DNA of 64,000 bases, from positions 114,159-178,158 of the forward strand of contig NZ_JAGYPE020000001.1 in NCBI RefSeq assembly GCF_018343545.2. Direction: 5' to 3'. Both the position numbers and the translations under genes were made by a program. Within the stretch, counting starts at the first letter, position 1. Each line of letters begins with the position of its first letter. Below, piece by piece: positions 51,447-59,903 of the stretch. The notes beneath the pieces are model-generated. The model worked only from the letters and a program-made list of their open reading frames with translations. It had not been told where the DNA came from and made no database searches. Source of the stretch: Neobacillus citreus. GTDB taxonomy: Bacteria; Bacillota; Bacilli; Bacillales; Cytobacillaceae.

Positions 51447-52877
51447 TTAATATGCTTTTGCCCAGTAAACCATCTGATCTGCATCTTTTCCGCAGCAAAC
51501 GCATTTATCTGATACTTTTTCTTGTTCAAATGGAATACAACGTGACGTAGCACTGGTATCTTCTTTGATTTTTTCCTCGCAGGCTAACTCGCCGCACCAC
51601 ATTGCTTTGATAAATCCTGGCTTTGCTTCTAAAGATTCCTTTAATTCAGCAAGTGTAGTCGCAACCGATGTTCTTTCTTCACGATGCTTTAACGCTTTGT
51701 TGTACAGGTTCGACTGAATCTCCTCAAGCAGCGCTACAAGCTTCTCTTCTAGTTGATCCATTGAAACGACGATTTTTTCCAAAGTGTCCCGGCGTACCAA
51801 AACTACCTGCTTGTTTTCGATATCCTTTGGACCAACTTCCAAACGGACAGGAATACCTTTCATTTCATACTCATTGAACTTCCAGCCTGGCTTTTTGTCG
51901 CTGGCATCGATATCGACACGAGCCACTTTGCCAAGGGAATTTTTCAAGTCATATGCAAAGTCCAGTACGCCCTCTTTATGCTGTGCGATTGGCACAATCA
52001 TAACTTGAGTTGGTGCTGCCTTTGGCGGAATCACAAGACCGCGGTCGTCGCCGTGCACCATGATTAAGGCGCCGATTACACGGGTTGTAAAGCCCCATGA
52101 TGTTTGATGGACATATTGCAGCTTTCCGTCTTTGTCGGTGTATTGGATGCCAAATGCTTCTGCGAAGCCTGTGCCAAAGTGGTGGGAAGTACCGGATTGC
52201 AATGCTTTACCATCATGCATTAAGCTTTCAACCGTAAAGGTATGTTTTGCCCCAGCGAATTTTTCCTTTTCCGTTTTTTCCCCTTTTACAACAGGAATCG
52301 CTAGAGTGTTCTCAAGTACATCAGCATACACATTCAGCATTTTGATGGTTTCTTCCATCGCATCTTCATCGGTTGCGTGGGCAGTATGGCCTTCTTGCCA
52401 TAAGAATTCTAATGTCCGTAAAAATGGACGGGTTGTTTTCTCCCAGCGGACGACGTTTGCCCATTGATTATAAAGCTTTGGTAAATCGCGATAGGAGTGA
52501 ATAATATTTTTATAATGCTCACAGAACAGAACCTCAGAAGTTGGGCGGACAACTAATCTTTCTGCCAGCTCTTCAGATCCGCCATGGGTAACCCATGCAA
52601 CTTCAGGAGCAAAACCCTCTACGTGGTCCTTTTCTTTTTGCAGCAGACTTTCAGGGATAAATAATGGCATATAAACATTTTCATGCCCTGTTTCTTTGAT
52701 CCGACGGTCTACTTCATTTTTGATATTATCCCACAATGCAAACCCATATGGGCGGATAATCATCGAACCGCGAACACTTGAATAATCGATTAAATCTGCT
52801 TTAGTAACAACATCTGTATACCACTGCGCGAAATCCTCATCCATCGCAGTAATATCTTTTACAAATTCCTTAGCCAT
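51447..52877 (-). CDS. proS: prolyl-tRNA synthetase, archaeal/eukaryotic type
   Basis: Class II aminoacyl-tRNA synthetase of 476 residues charging tRNA(Pro). The class II motifs are visible: motif 2-like [10 protein letters not shown]...[18 protein letters not shown], motif 3 [12 protein letters not shown]. The C-terminal zinc-binding-like domain has Cys residues CGELAC and CVCCG and ends in Tyr (VYWAKAY), as in the archaeal-type enzymes; the editing insertion domain of the classical bacterial type is lacking. B. cereus-group and other Bacillaceae often have this enzyme as a second ProRS. A proline T-box precedes it. Confidence 0.95.
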   Translation of the reverse strand: MAKEFVKDITAMDEDFAQWYTDVVTKADLIDYSSVRGSMIIRPYGFALWDNIKNEVDRRIKETGHENVYMPLFIPESLLQKEKDHVEGFAPEVAWVTHGGSEELAERLVVRPTSEVLFCEHYKNIIHSYRDLPKLYNQWANVVRWEKTTRPFLRTLEFLWQEGHTAHATDEDAMEETIKMLNVYADVLENTLAIPVVKGEKTEKEKFAGAKHTFTVESLMHDGKALQSGTSHHFGTGFAEAFGIQYTDKDGKLQYVHQTSWGFTTRVIGALIMVHGDDRGLVIPPKAAPTQVMIVPIAQHKEGVLDFAYDLKNSLGKVARVDIDASDKKPGWKFNEYEMKGIPVRLEVGPKDIENKQVVLVRRDTLEKIVVSMDQLEEKLVALLEEIQSNLYNKALKHREERTSVATTLAELKESLEAKPGFIKAMWCGELACEEKIKEDTSATSRCIPFEQEKVSDKCVCCGKDADQMVYWAKAY

Positions 52878-52952
52878 TTTGACACCTCATCATTTTCTGA
52901 AAAATATTTCCCGCTCCAGCGTCTTTTTTAGACGCATTTAGCTTTTTGCATA

Positions 52953-52989
52953 TAAAAAGGCCCTGATCCTAAAAAAGGGACCAAGGCCT
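52953..52989 (-). terminator. T-box terminator upstream of proS
   Basis: Minus-strand AGGCCTTGGTCCC / AGGATCAGGGCCT imperfect stem with T loop, then TTTTTAT. Its 5' arm overlaps the T-box antiterminator sequence, as required. Confidence 0.82.
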
Positions 52990-53210
52990 GGCGGTACCAC
53001 CCTAAATTCATAAAGCAAATGCTTTAAACTCTTTGCATGATAACGGATTTGATCCGCATGTATCTTCAATCCATCCGATACAGAACTCGGGAGGCAGGTT
53101 CAAATGACCGTCTTAAGAAACCTCGCACCAATGGTTTCCTCTCTTGGTAAGACCTTTTCATTTTACTAATCCCCGTCATTGTTTCTAGTTATATTTTTGA
53201 AAAAATTATA
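52953..53210 (-). promoter_or_regulatory. T-box riboswitch, proline specifier
   Basis: The minus strand has the T-box core AGGGTGGTACCGCC near 52995, pairing with the uncharged tRNA acceptor end, a Stem I region with AGAGAGGAAACC and GAACCTGCC, and the overlapping terminator. CCT (53098-53096) after GAA is in the right setting for the specifier codon, and CCT is a proline codon, agreeing with the downstream ProRS gene. Confidence 0.88.
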
Positions 53211-53357
53211 TATTTCCCTTAGCTAAAAGTCAATTCCTTCATAAGAATATTTTTCTCAGCATTAACCATTATTGGCTTTTTTAAATTTTTAATACTACTT
53301 TAATCGACGTTCCGAATCAGTTAAAATGCTATTAACAGCTAAATTGGGGTGATTTGC

Positions 53358-53495
53358 ATGAAAAAGGATAAAAAGGATGAACTTGAGCTCGATGAGGAAG
53401 AAAAAGAAGCATTGCTTGAATACATGAGAATGCAAAATGAAGCCCTGAAACGTATTTTTAAAAATGCCGTTGATAAAGAAAAAAATGAAGGATGA
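53358..53495 (+). CDS. 45-residue acidic small protein
   Basis: MKKDKKDELELDEEEKEALL and a further 25 residues ending KNEG. All-helical, highly charged, no membrane span. ATG preceded by GGGGTG with 7 nt spacing. To my knowledge similar short acidic proteins recur in Bacillaceae without assigned function. It lies between the T-box leader and the next small gene. Confidence 0.65.
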   Translation: MKKDKKDELELDEEEKEALLEYMRMQNEALKRIFKNAVDKEKNEG

Positions 53496-53597
53496 TTCCT
53501 CAATTTGTTTCATAAACCTCTTTTTTAAAATCTAGTATTATTTCCCCCGCCCTGAATATGATTAATAGAGAAATGATAGATTTTAGGGGGCATGCTA

Positions 53598-53798
53598 GTG
53601 GTAAAGAGAGAACTGGAGATTAAAAGTGGTCCTAGTACAACAAACAATAAAAATGATATTAAGGTGAATAACCAATTCAGTTTAACAATTAACTTAGGCG
53701 ATTCATTAAATGTGCTGGCATTGATAGCCGGTATATATCTAATCAAAAGAATCACGAAAAAGAAAAAACTACAAAAGCATATGGAGCAATGGCCTTGA
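53598..53798 (+). CDS. small single-span membrane protein of unknown function (66 aa)
   Basis: Begins MVKRELEIKSGPSTTNN (GTG start, 7 nt after AGGGGG; an ATG two codons earlier abuts that site). Beta-prone N-terminal half with NDIKVNNQFSLTINLGDSLN, then one hydrophobic span (about residues 42-54) and a basic tail KRITKKKKLQK. I do not recognise a characterised family. It is followed by a weak hairpin (53799-53822). Confidence 0.6.
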   Translation: MVKRELEIKSGPSTTNNKNDIKVNNQFSLTINLGDSLNVLALIAGIYLIKRITKKKKLQKHMEQWP

Positions 53799-53838
53799 TT
53801 GTTATTCAATCAGGGTCTTTTTCGCTGTTTGTTCCTAA

Positions 53839-53867
53839 TTGACACAATATTTACTTTGTTATATAGT
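53839..53867 (+). promoter_or_regulatory. sigma-A promoter of the marR-MMPL operon
   Basis: TTGACA (53839-53844), 17-bp spacer, TATAGT (53862-53867). Near-consensus in both boxes and spacing; the start site falls inside the palindrome that follows. Confidence 0.75.
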
Positions 53868-53900
53868 TTAACAGGTGAATAGTTCACTAAGTTAACTATT
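53864..53900 (+). promoter_or_regulatory. candidate MarR operator
   Basis: Nested inverted repeats centred near 53881: GTGAA-TAG-TTCAC inside and TAGTTTAAC / GTTAACTA outside; AATAGTT / AACTATT also pair. They overlap the -10 box and transcription start. Position and symmetry fit autorepression by the MarR protein encoded 30 nt downstream. Confidence 0.6.
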
Positions 53901-53929
53901 TTTCCAAAAAGTAATGGGGTGAAGGCAAA

Positions 53930-54391
53930 ATGGATAACAACACAATCCAGGATTTAATTGACCGCTATGTAAACATTTCCTTTCAGGTACATAAAAAGGC
54001 GGAAGCCTTAATTAAAAATCAACTTGGAAACGAATTGACCAATGACCAGCACTACATCTTAAGGTATATCCACCAGACAGGAGAATGTACCTCAACAGAA
54101 TTGGCCGAAGTGTTTCAGGTCAATAAAAGTGCAATAACAGCCATCATCACTCGAATGACGGATAGAGGCTTGATACAAAGAACTAGGGACGAAAAAGATC
54201 GCAGAGTGGTTTATTTAACACTAACAAAAGAAGGCATCGAACTGTTTCAAAGTGCCCAGGAAAAGGTCCATCAATTAGTTGAGTCTATCATTACCCAGTT
54301 CGATGAAACCGAAATCACAACTTTTATTAACACGTATGAAAAATTAGCACAAATTTTAGACAACAAGAAACAGGAAGAACTGGGGGAATAA
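53930..54391 (+). CDS. MarR-family transcriptional regulator
   Basis: A 153-residue winged-helix dimeric repressor. The helix-turn-helix spans STELAEVFQVNKSAITAIITRM (about residues 60-81) and the wing has RDEKDRRVVYLTLTKEG. The ATG is preceded by GGGGTGAAGG. It overlaps functionally with the next gene, whose start is 3 nt after its stop, so it likely represses its own operon and responds to a compound exported by the MMPL protein. Confidence 0.92.
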   Translation: MDNNTIQDLIDRYVNISFQVHKKAEALIKNQLGNELTNDQHYILRYIHQTGECTSTELAEVFQVNKSAITAIITRMTDRGLIQRTRDEKDRRVVYLTLTKEGIELFQSAQEKVHQLVESIITQFDETEITTFINTYEKLAQILDNKKQEELGE

Positions 54392-54394
54392 CAA

Positions 54395-57300
54395 GTGAGA
54401 GCCATCATTAAGGGGAAATGGTTTATCTTAATCGCTTGGATTGCAGTCATCGCTGCGCTTTTTATGGCTGCGCCAAATATGGAAAATCTCGTTCGAGAGA
54501 AAGGACAAATTTCCGTTCCAGAAGGCTCCCCCTCCACGCTTGCCGAAAAAATTCTCAAGGATGTTCAATCAAGTGAAAATAAGGGTAATTCCCTGCAAAC
54601 GGCGCTTGTCTTCCATAGTGAAAAAAAATTAACGACGGACGACTTCGCTGATGCTGAAAAAGCTGTCAAAGAACTAGAAAGAAGTAAGGAGACGCTCGGA
54701 ATCACTGAAATCCTCACCCATTTCACTCAAGAGGAACTGAAGGACCAGCTGGTTTCAAAGGACGGCAAAACAATCCTAGTTTCCATTAAAGTGACTTCGA
54801 ATAATAGAGAAGCAAAGGAAATTGTCAAAGAATTAAATAAAGCGATTGATGATGTCAAACTTGATCATTACTATACAGGCGGCTGGGTGATTGGCGAGGA
54901 CCTCGTCACAAACTCTCAGGAAGGACTGAAAAAAACCGAAGGCATAACGGTAGTTTTCATTTTAGCCGTGCTGCTGCTTGTCTTCAGATCAGCAGTGGCC
55001 CCTATTATTCCTTTGATAACGGTAGGGTTTAGCTATCTGACAGCTCAATCCATTGTTGCTATTTTAGTAGATAAATTGAACTTTCCATTATCAACCTTTA
55101 CACAGATTTTCTTGGTTGCCGTCCTCTTCGGGATTGGAACGGATTATTGCATCCTGCTCTTAAGCCGCTTTAAAGAGGAATTGTCTTCGGATGAAAATGT
55201 AACAGAGGCCATCGTTAAAACATACAAAACAGCTGGAAAAACGGTCTTTTTTAGCGGTGTCGCTGTTTTAATCGGATTTGCTTCGATAGGTTTATCCACC
55301 TTTCAGCTATACAAATCCGCCGCAGCTGTGGCCGTTGGAGTAGCGATTTTATTAATCGCACTCATCACGGTGGTGCCATTTTTCATGGCAGTACTTGGAA
55401 AAAAATTGTTTTGGCCGGCAAAAGGCAAGCTTGAGCATGGCGATAGTAAGCTATGGGGTGTAATGGGGAACTTTGCCCTGAAACGTCCATTGATTGCGTT
55501 TATTCTTGTTGCCATTATCGCAATACCTTTCCTATTCACATATAAGGATCAATTATCATTTAATTCGCTTGAAGAAATCAGCGATGAATATCCATCTATT
55601 AAGGGTTTTAATTTAATTGCGGATTCATTCGGTCCTGGTGAATCTATGCCGACACAAATTGTCATTAAAAATGACGATAAAATGAACACTACGGAATATT
55701 TGTCAATTACCGAAAAAATCAGCCAAGAACTCAAAAAAGTAAATGATGTCAAAACCGTCCGTTCTGTCACCCGCCCGACCGGCAAACCAATTGACGATTT
55801 TTATATTTCCAAGCAGGTGGCAAGCCTTGAGGACGGACTTGGCAAAGGAAATGACGGGATTAAACAAATCAGCGGCGGGCTATCTGAAGCAAGCAGCCAG
55901 ATGGCAGCTAATCAGCCAAAAATGGAGCAGGCAACAGCTGGAATCAGCCAATTAATCTCTGGCACGAATGAAATCAAAACGAATCTGGCCAAGGTTCAAA
56001 GCGGCCTTTCAGATATCGAAACAGGACTTAAACAAGGTTCTTTAGGTTCAACACAAATAAAAGAAGGCTTAACCCAAATCAAAATCAATTCTCAAAAAGC
56101 TTTAGATGGAAGCAAACAATTACTTGCGGGCTATCAACAAACAGAAACTGGGCTGGGCACCCTATTAAGCAATTATCAAAAAACGGCCGCTGGGTTGGAA
56201 TTACTAAGCAGCAGCCTTAATTTGCAAGCTAATTTTAATCAGTTGGAAACAGATTATCCGATTGTCCAGAATAGTCAAGACTACCAAACTATTAAGGCGA
56301 CAATTGAAGGCATTCCAGGTAAGCCGGATGTCCCTGGAGCCTATTCGGCAGCAGAGCAGCTAGCTGCAGGCTTGAATCAACTTAACGCAGGCCTTAAAGA
56401 AGCACAAAACGGTCTTAATACGGCCAATAGCGAATTTGCGAAACTGATTTCCGGACAAGAACAATTAATCAGGGGTATGGAACAGCTCCTTCCGGGAATT
56501 ACGGCACTTGAGTCTGGTTTATATCAAATGGAAGACGGCCAGGGACAAATCGTCGAAAACATGCCGAAGTTTACAGGCGGTCTGGATGGTATCAATAATG
56601 GCCAGCAGGAACTGCTTTCCGGGTTTGAAAATATCGGCAGCCAAATTAACCAGCTTTCAGACGGGTTAAATCAAAGTGCTGATGGATTAAACCAAGTCTC
56701 AAATGGGCTGGTAAGTGCCCAAGACTATTTGGCCGATGTATCCAAGCAGCAGCAAAATGGTTTTTATATCCCCCAGGATGTTTTGGACAGCAATGATTTT
56801 TCGAAAGTGCTGAATGCCTATATGTCAAAGGATCGCAAGGTCATGACGATTGATGTTGTCTTTAATAAGAATCCATACTCTAATGAGGCGATAAACAGAA
56901 TACCAGTCATAAAGGAAGCTGTAAAACGTGCTGTTAAAGACACCAAGCTTGAAAATGCAAAGGTTGCAATTGGCGGTGTTTCAAGCATGCATCATGATTT
57001 GGATACCATTTCCAAAGGCGACTATTCCAGAACCGTTATTTTAATGCTTGCAGGAATCGGAATCATCCTGATCATCCTGCTCCGTTCATTGATAATGCCA
57101 ATTTACCTAATCGGCTCTTTGGTCTTAACCTACTATACATCAATGTCAATCTCTGAATATATTTTTGTAAACTGGCTAGGATACACAGGAATCAGCTGGG
57201 CTGTACCCTTCTTTGCCTTCGTTATTCTCGTTGCGCTTGGAATCGACTACAGTATTTTCTTAATGGATCGCTTTAACGAGTATCGTGATTTACCTGTTGA

Positions 57301-57532
57301 AAAAGCCATTCTTGAATCAATGAAGAAGATGGGGACAGTCATCGTTTCAGCAGCTGTCATCTTAGGCGGAACGTTCGCAGCGATGATGCCTTCCGGTGTT
57401 TTATCATTACTAGAGATTGCTACGATTCTATTAATTGGTCTTGCCTTATACGCCTTAGTGGTTCTTCCGCTGTTTGTACCAGTTATGGTGCGCACCTTTG
57501 GAGAAGCCAACTGGTGGCCATTTAGAAAATGA
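54395..57532 (+). CDS. MMPL/RND-family transporter with long extracellular coiled-coil insert
   Basis: A 1045-residue exporter. It shows two RND-like membrane halves: first spans near residues 6-24 and 180-340 with GIGTDYCILLLSRFKEE; second set near 880-1040 with ALGIDYSIFLMDRFNEY, both carrying the proton-relay Asp-Tyr motifs. Between them (about 470-790) is a Gln/Gly/Leu-rich segment with many repeats such as GLNQLSDGLN and GLKEAQNGLN, typical of YhgE/Pip-like coiled coils. It starts at GTG behind GGGGG. Substrate unknown; drugs, lipids or peptides are candidates. Confidence 0.92.
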   Translation: MRAIIKGKWFILIAWIAVIAALFMAAPNMENLVREKGQISVPEGSPSTLAEKILKDVQSSENKGNSLQTALVFHSEKKLTTDDFADAEKAVKELERSKETLGITEILTHFTQEELKDQLVSKDGKTILVSIKVTSNNREAKEIVKELNKAIDDVKLDHYYTGGWVIGEDLVTNSQEGLKKTEGITVVFILAVLLLVFRSAVAPIIPLITVGFSYLTAQSIVAILVDKLNFPLSTFTQIFLVAVLFGIGTDYCILLLSRFKEELSSDENVTEAIVKTYKTAGKTVFFSGVAVLIGFASIGLSTFQLYKSAAAVAVGVAILLIALITVVPFFMAVLGKKLFWPAKGKLEHGDSKLWGVMGNFALKRPLIAFILVAIIAIPFLFTYKDQLSFNSLEEISDEYPSIKGFNLIADSFGPGESMPTQIVIKNDDKMNTTEYLSITEKISQELKKVNDVKTVRSVTRPTGKPIDDFYISKQVASLEDGLGKGNDGIKQISGGLSEASSQMAANQPKMEQATAGISQLISGTNEIKTNLAKVQSGLSDIETGLKQGSLGSTQIKEGLTQIKINSQKALDGSKQLLAGYQQTETGLGTLLSNYQKTAAGLELLSSSLNLQANFNQLETDYPIVQNSQDYQTIKATIEGIPGKPDVPGAYSAAEQLAAGLNQLNAGLKEAQNGLNTANSEFAKLISGQEQLIRGMEQLLPGITALESGLYQMEDGQGQIVENMPKFTGGLDGINNGQQELLSGFENIGSQINQLSDGLNQSADGLNQVSNGLVSAQDYLADVSKQQQNGFYIPQDVLDSNDFSKVLNAYMSKDRKVMTIDVVFNKNPYSNEAINRIPVIKEAVKRAVKDTKLENAKVAIGGVSSMHHDLDTISKGDYSRTVILMLAGIGIILIILLRSLIMPIYLIGSLVLTYYTSMSISEYIFVNWLGYTGISWAVPFFAFVILVALGIDYSIFLMDRFNEYRDLPVEKAILESMKKMGTVIVSAAVILGGTFAAMMPSGVLSLLEIATILLIGLALYALVVLPLFVPVMVRTFGEANWWPFRK

Positions 57533-57557
57533 CACCAATGTACTATCATACAAACGA

Positions 57558-57597
57558 AATAGCACGCTGAATCCAGCGTGCTTTCTTTATTATTTCA
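57558..57597. terminator. bidirectional terminator between MMPL and CBO0543 genes
   Basis: AGCACGCTG-AATC-CAGCGTGCT perfect 9-bp stem followed by TTCTTTATT on the plus strand. Confidence 0.83.
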
Positions 57598-58102
57598 TTT
57601 TATGAAGGCTGACATCGAAAACAAAAATTAAGAAGAAGCTGAAGATTACAGAAATAAATAATGCCAGCAGTGGTTTGGAGTAATGAATTCTCAGTACTAG
57701 GAACATGACAATAACAAATATGCCTGACCAAAATAAATTCCAATTATGATGATAAGTGATTGCCCCTATTTTTATTGACAGATATTCGAGCACGAGGAAC
57801 ATCACTACATAAAAACCGATATACATTGCTTGAATCGATAATTTTTTCCCAAAAGGGTATTTTGATAAAAAAATCCATGTAGACAAGGGCATTCCTATTA
57901 ATATAAGTAACATCATCGGAATGATGGCTGCCGGCAATCCATTCGGTTCCATCTGCCAAAGCTGATATTTATAGCAAATAATTTCGTATAATGCATTCCC
58001 TAGTGAGGAAAATAAAATAGTGGGATAATATTGTTTCCATTCCCTATCTGCCAGTTTAAAGGCAGCAATTATCCAAAGAATCGAATAGATAATGGCAATC
58101 AT
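57590..58102 (-). CDS. CBO0543-family integral membrane protein
   Basis: A 170-residue protein with about five hydrophobic spans and conserved polar points typical of this Firmicute family: LADREWKQYYPTILFSSLGNALYE near residues 17-40, YKYQLW, and LEYLSIKIGAITYHHNWNL. ATG follows GAAGGAGAG. Family function is unknown; sporulation expression has been suspected but the sequence here does not show it. Confidence 0.8.
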   Translation of the reverse strand: MIAIIYSILWIIAAFKLADREWKQYYPTILFSSLGNALYEIICYKYQLWQMEPNGLPAAIIPMMLLILIGMPLSTWIFLSKYPFGKKLSIQAMYIGFYVVMFLVLEYLSIKIGAITYHHNWNLFWSGIFVIVMFLVLRIHYSKPLLALFISVIFSFFLIFVFDVSLHKMK

Positions 58103-58304
58103 AAAATCTCTCCTTCAGATTTTATAATCCCAGTAAATGTAAATTTTTATCCCCCCTCAAAATTTTTCTTCATGGTTTTCTTTATATTTCAAAATGAAAC
58201 TTTTCTAGACTTGGTCCGTAAATATACTTATGATCTTATATTAGGAATTTCCCCACGATTAAAAAATAGAGATAAAAAGAGTGAAATAATAAGGAGTGAA
58301 ATAT

Positions 58305-59858
58305 GTGGGTGTTACATTAAGCAAAGGTCAAAAAGTGGATTTAACCAAATCTCACCCAGGCCTTCAAAAAGTTGTTGTGGGATTAGGTTGGAATATCAAT
58401 CAAAACGGATCGAATTTTGATTTGGATGCATCCGCTTTTTTATTAGGTCCATCAGGAAAAGTACAAGGCGACCAGGATTTTGTTTTTTACAATAATCCAT
58501 CCGGAGGGAATGGAGCCATTATTTATAGCGGCGATAATCGGATTGGCTCCGGCGTTAAGGACGACGAACAAATACGAATTGATTTAAACCGGGTACCGGC
58601 TCACATCCACCGTATCGCCTTTACCATTACAATTCATGATGCCCAGGCGAAGCGACAAAATTTCGGACAAGTATCGGATTCCTATGTTCGAATATTTAAT
58701 GAGGAAAACAATGAAGAATTATTGAGATTTAGTCTAGGTAGGGATTTTACAGTTGAAACCGCGATTGTCGCAGCGGAAATATATCGTCATAACGGAGAAT
58801 GGAAATTTAATGCCATTGGCAGCGGATTTCAGGGCGGATTAGCGGCCCTTTGTGGAAATTTTGGGGTAACAGTTGATGATGCCCCTGTCAATTCGTCCTT
58901 TTCTGCTCCAGTTCAGCAGTCTGACCGCCAGTCCGGGAATTCAGTTCAACCAGGCTCACCCAATCAGTTTGCGGGAAATCCTTATCAAAGTCAGAGCAAT
59001 AATTCCTATCAAACGCAGTCCTTTCCCCCGCAGAACGGGAGCCAAAATTATAATAATTATGATCCGTACCGCCAAAGTCAAAATCAATATGATCCATACC
59101 CGCAAAGCCAAAATACATCCCAGCAGCCGATCCATCTTCAGCCGGATTCTGCACAGCGACAACCTGCTTTTGGCTTTCCGTCTCAAACATTCCCTTCTTC
59201 AACAAACTCGCGGTCTACATATGGGGGCGATGATATCGTTTGCCCACGTTGTCATTCTTCAAATGTACGTACCGGCAAAAAAGGGTTTGGTTTGGGCAAA
59301 GCGGCAATTGGTGGCTTAATTCTTGGTCCTGTCGGTTTGCTAGGCGGGTTTATTGGACATAACCAATTAAAATTCACCTGCAATAGCTGTGGTAGTAATT
59401 GGTCCCCTTCGCAAACAGACTACGCGGAATGGGCAAACACGCAAAAAAGACGAGCCCAGGAATTATTTAATCGCTACAAGAGTCAGGATGTATTAGATGC
59501 CGTCGTTGCCGCTTGTGCATTGGTAGCCATGGCAGATGGTTATTTAGATGCTTCTGAACGGCAAAAGATGGTCGATTTTGTTAATCAAAGTGAAGAATTG
59601 CGTGTATTTGATACCACCAAAGTCATTCAAAGATTCAACTTTTTCGTCTCCAGGATTGAAAATGACCGAATGCTTGGCCGTGCCGAAGCATTACGGGCAC
59701 TTGGGAAAATTCGCACCAAACCGGAAATTGCCCGCCTGGTCGCCCGCTATTGCATTGCCATCGGCTATGCTGATGGGAACTTTGACCATAATGAAAAGCA
59801 GATGGTCGTTGATATCTGCCACGAACTCGGGTTAAACCCAGCTGAGTTTTTATCGTAA
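58305..59858 (+). CDS. TerD-domain / zinc-ribbon / TerB-like fusion protein
   Basis: About 517 residues in three parts. An N-terminal TerD domain (1-190) starts MGVTLSKGQKVDLTKSHPG and has FDLDASAFLLG with Ca2+-binding acidic loops, and FVFYNNPSG. A Gln/Asn/Ser-rich linker (about 195-305) follows. A zinc ribbon (about 310-365) with CPRC and CNSC flanks a Gly-rich hydrophobic stretch GKAAIGGLILGPVGLLGGF. A C-terminal TerB-like helical domain has VAMADGYLDASE and IGYADGNFDHNE acidic motifs. Start at GTG 58305, 8 nt after AAGGAG; GTG at 58296 overlaps that site. TerB and TerD normally are separate stress/tellurite proteins. Confidence 0.85.
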   Translation: MGVTLSKGQKVDLTKSHPGLQKVVVGLGWNINQNGSNFDLDASAFLLGPSGKVQGDQDFVFYNNPSGGNGAIIYSGDNRIGSGVKDDEQIRIDLNRVPAHIHRIAFTITIHDAQAKRQNFGQVSDSYVRIFNEENNEELLRFSLGRDFTVETAIVAAEIYRHNGEWKFNAIGSGFQGGLAALCGNFGVTVDDAPVNSSFSAPVQQSDRQSGNSVQPGSPNQFAGNPYQSQSNNSYQTQSFPPQNGSQNYNNYDPYRQSQNQYDPYPQSQNTSQQPIHLQPDSAQRQPAFGFPSQTFPSSTNSRSTYGGDDIVCPRCHSSNVRTGKKGFGLGKAAIGGLILGPVGLLGGFIGHNQLKFTCNSCGSNWSPSQTDYAEWANTQKRRAQELFNRYKSQDVLDAVVAACALVAMADGYLDASERQKMVDFVNQSEELRVFDTTKVIQRFNFFVSRIENDRMLGRAEALRALGKIRTKPEIARLVARYCIAIGYADGNFDHNEKQMVVDICHELGLNPAEFLS

Positions 59859-59864
59859 GAGTGA

Positions 59865-59903
59865 AAAAAAGCCTCTGCTTTGGGATTTGGCAGAGGCTTT
59901 TCT
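59865..59903. terminator. bidirectional terminator between the TerD fusion gene and selB
   Basis: AAAAGCCTCTGC / GCAGAGGCTTTT 12-bp perfect stem with A and T runs on both sides. Confidence 0.88.
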
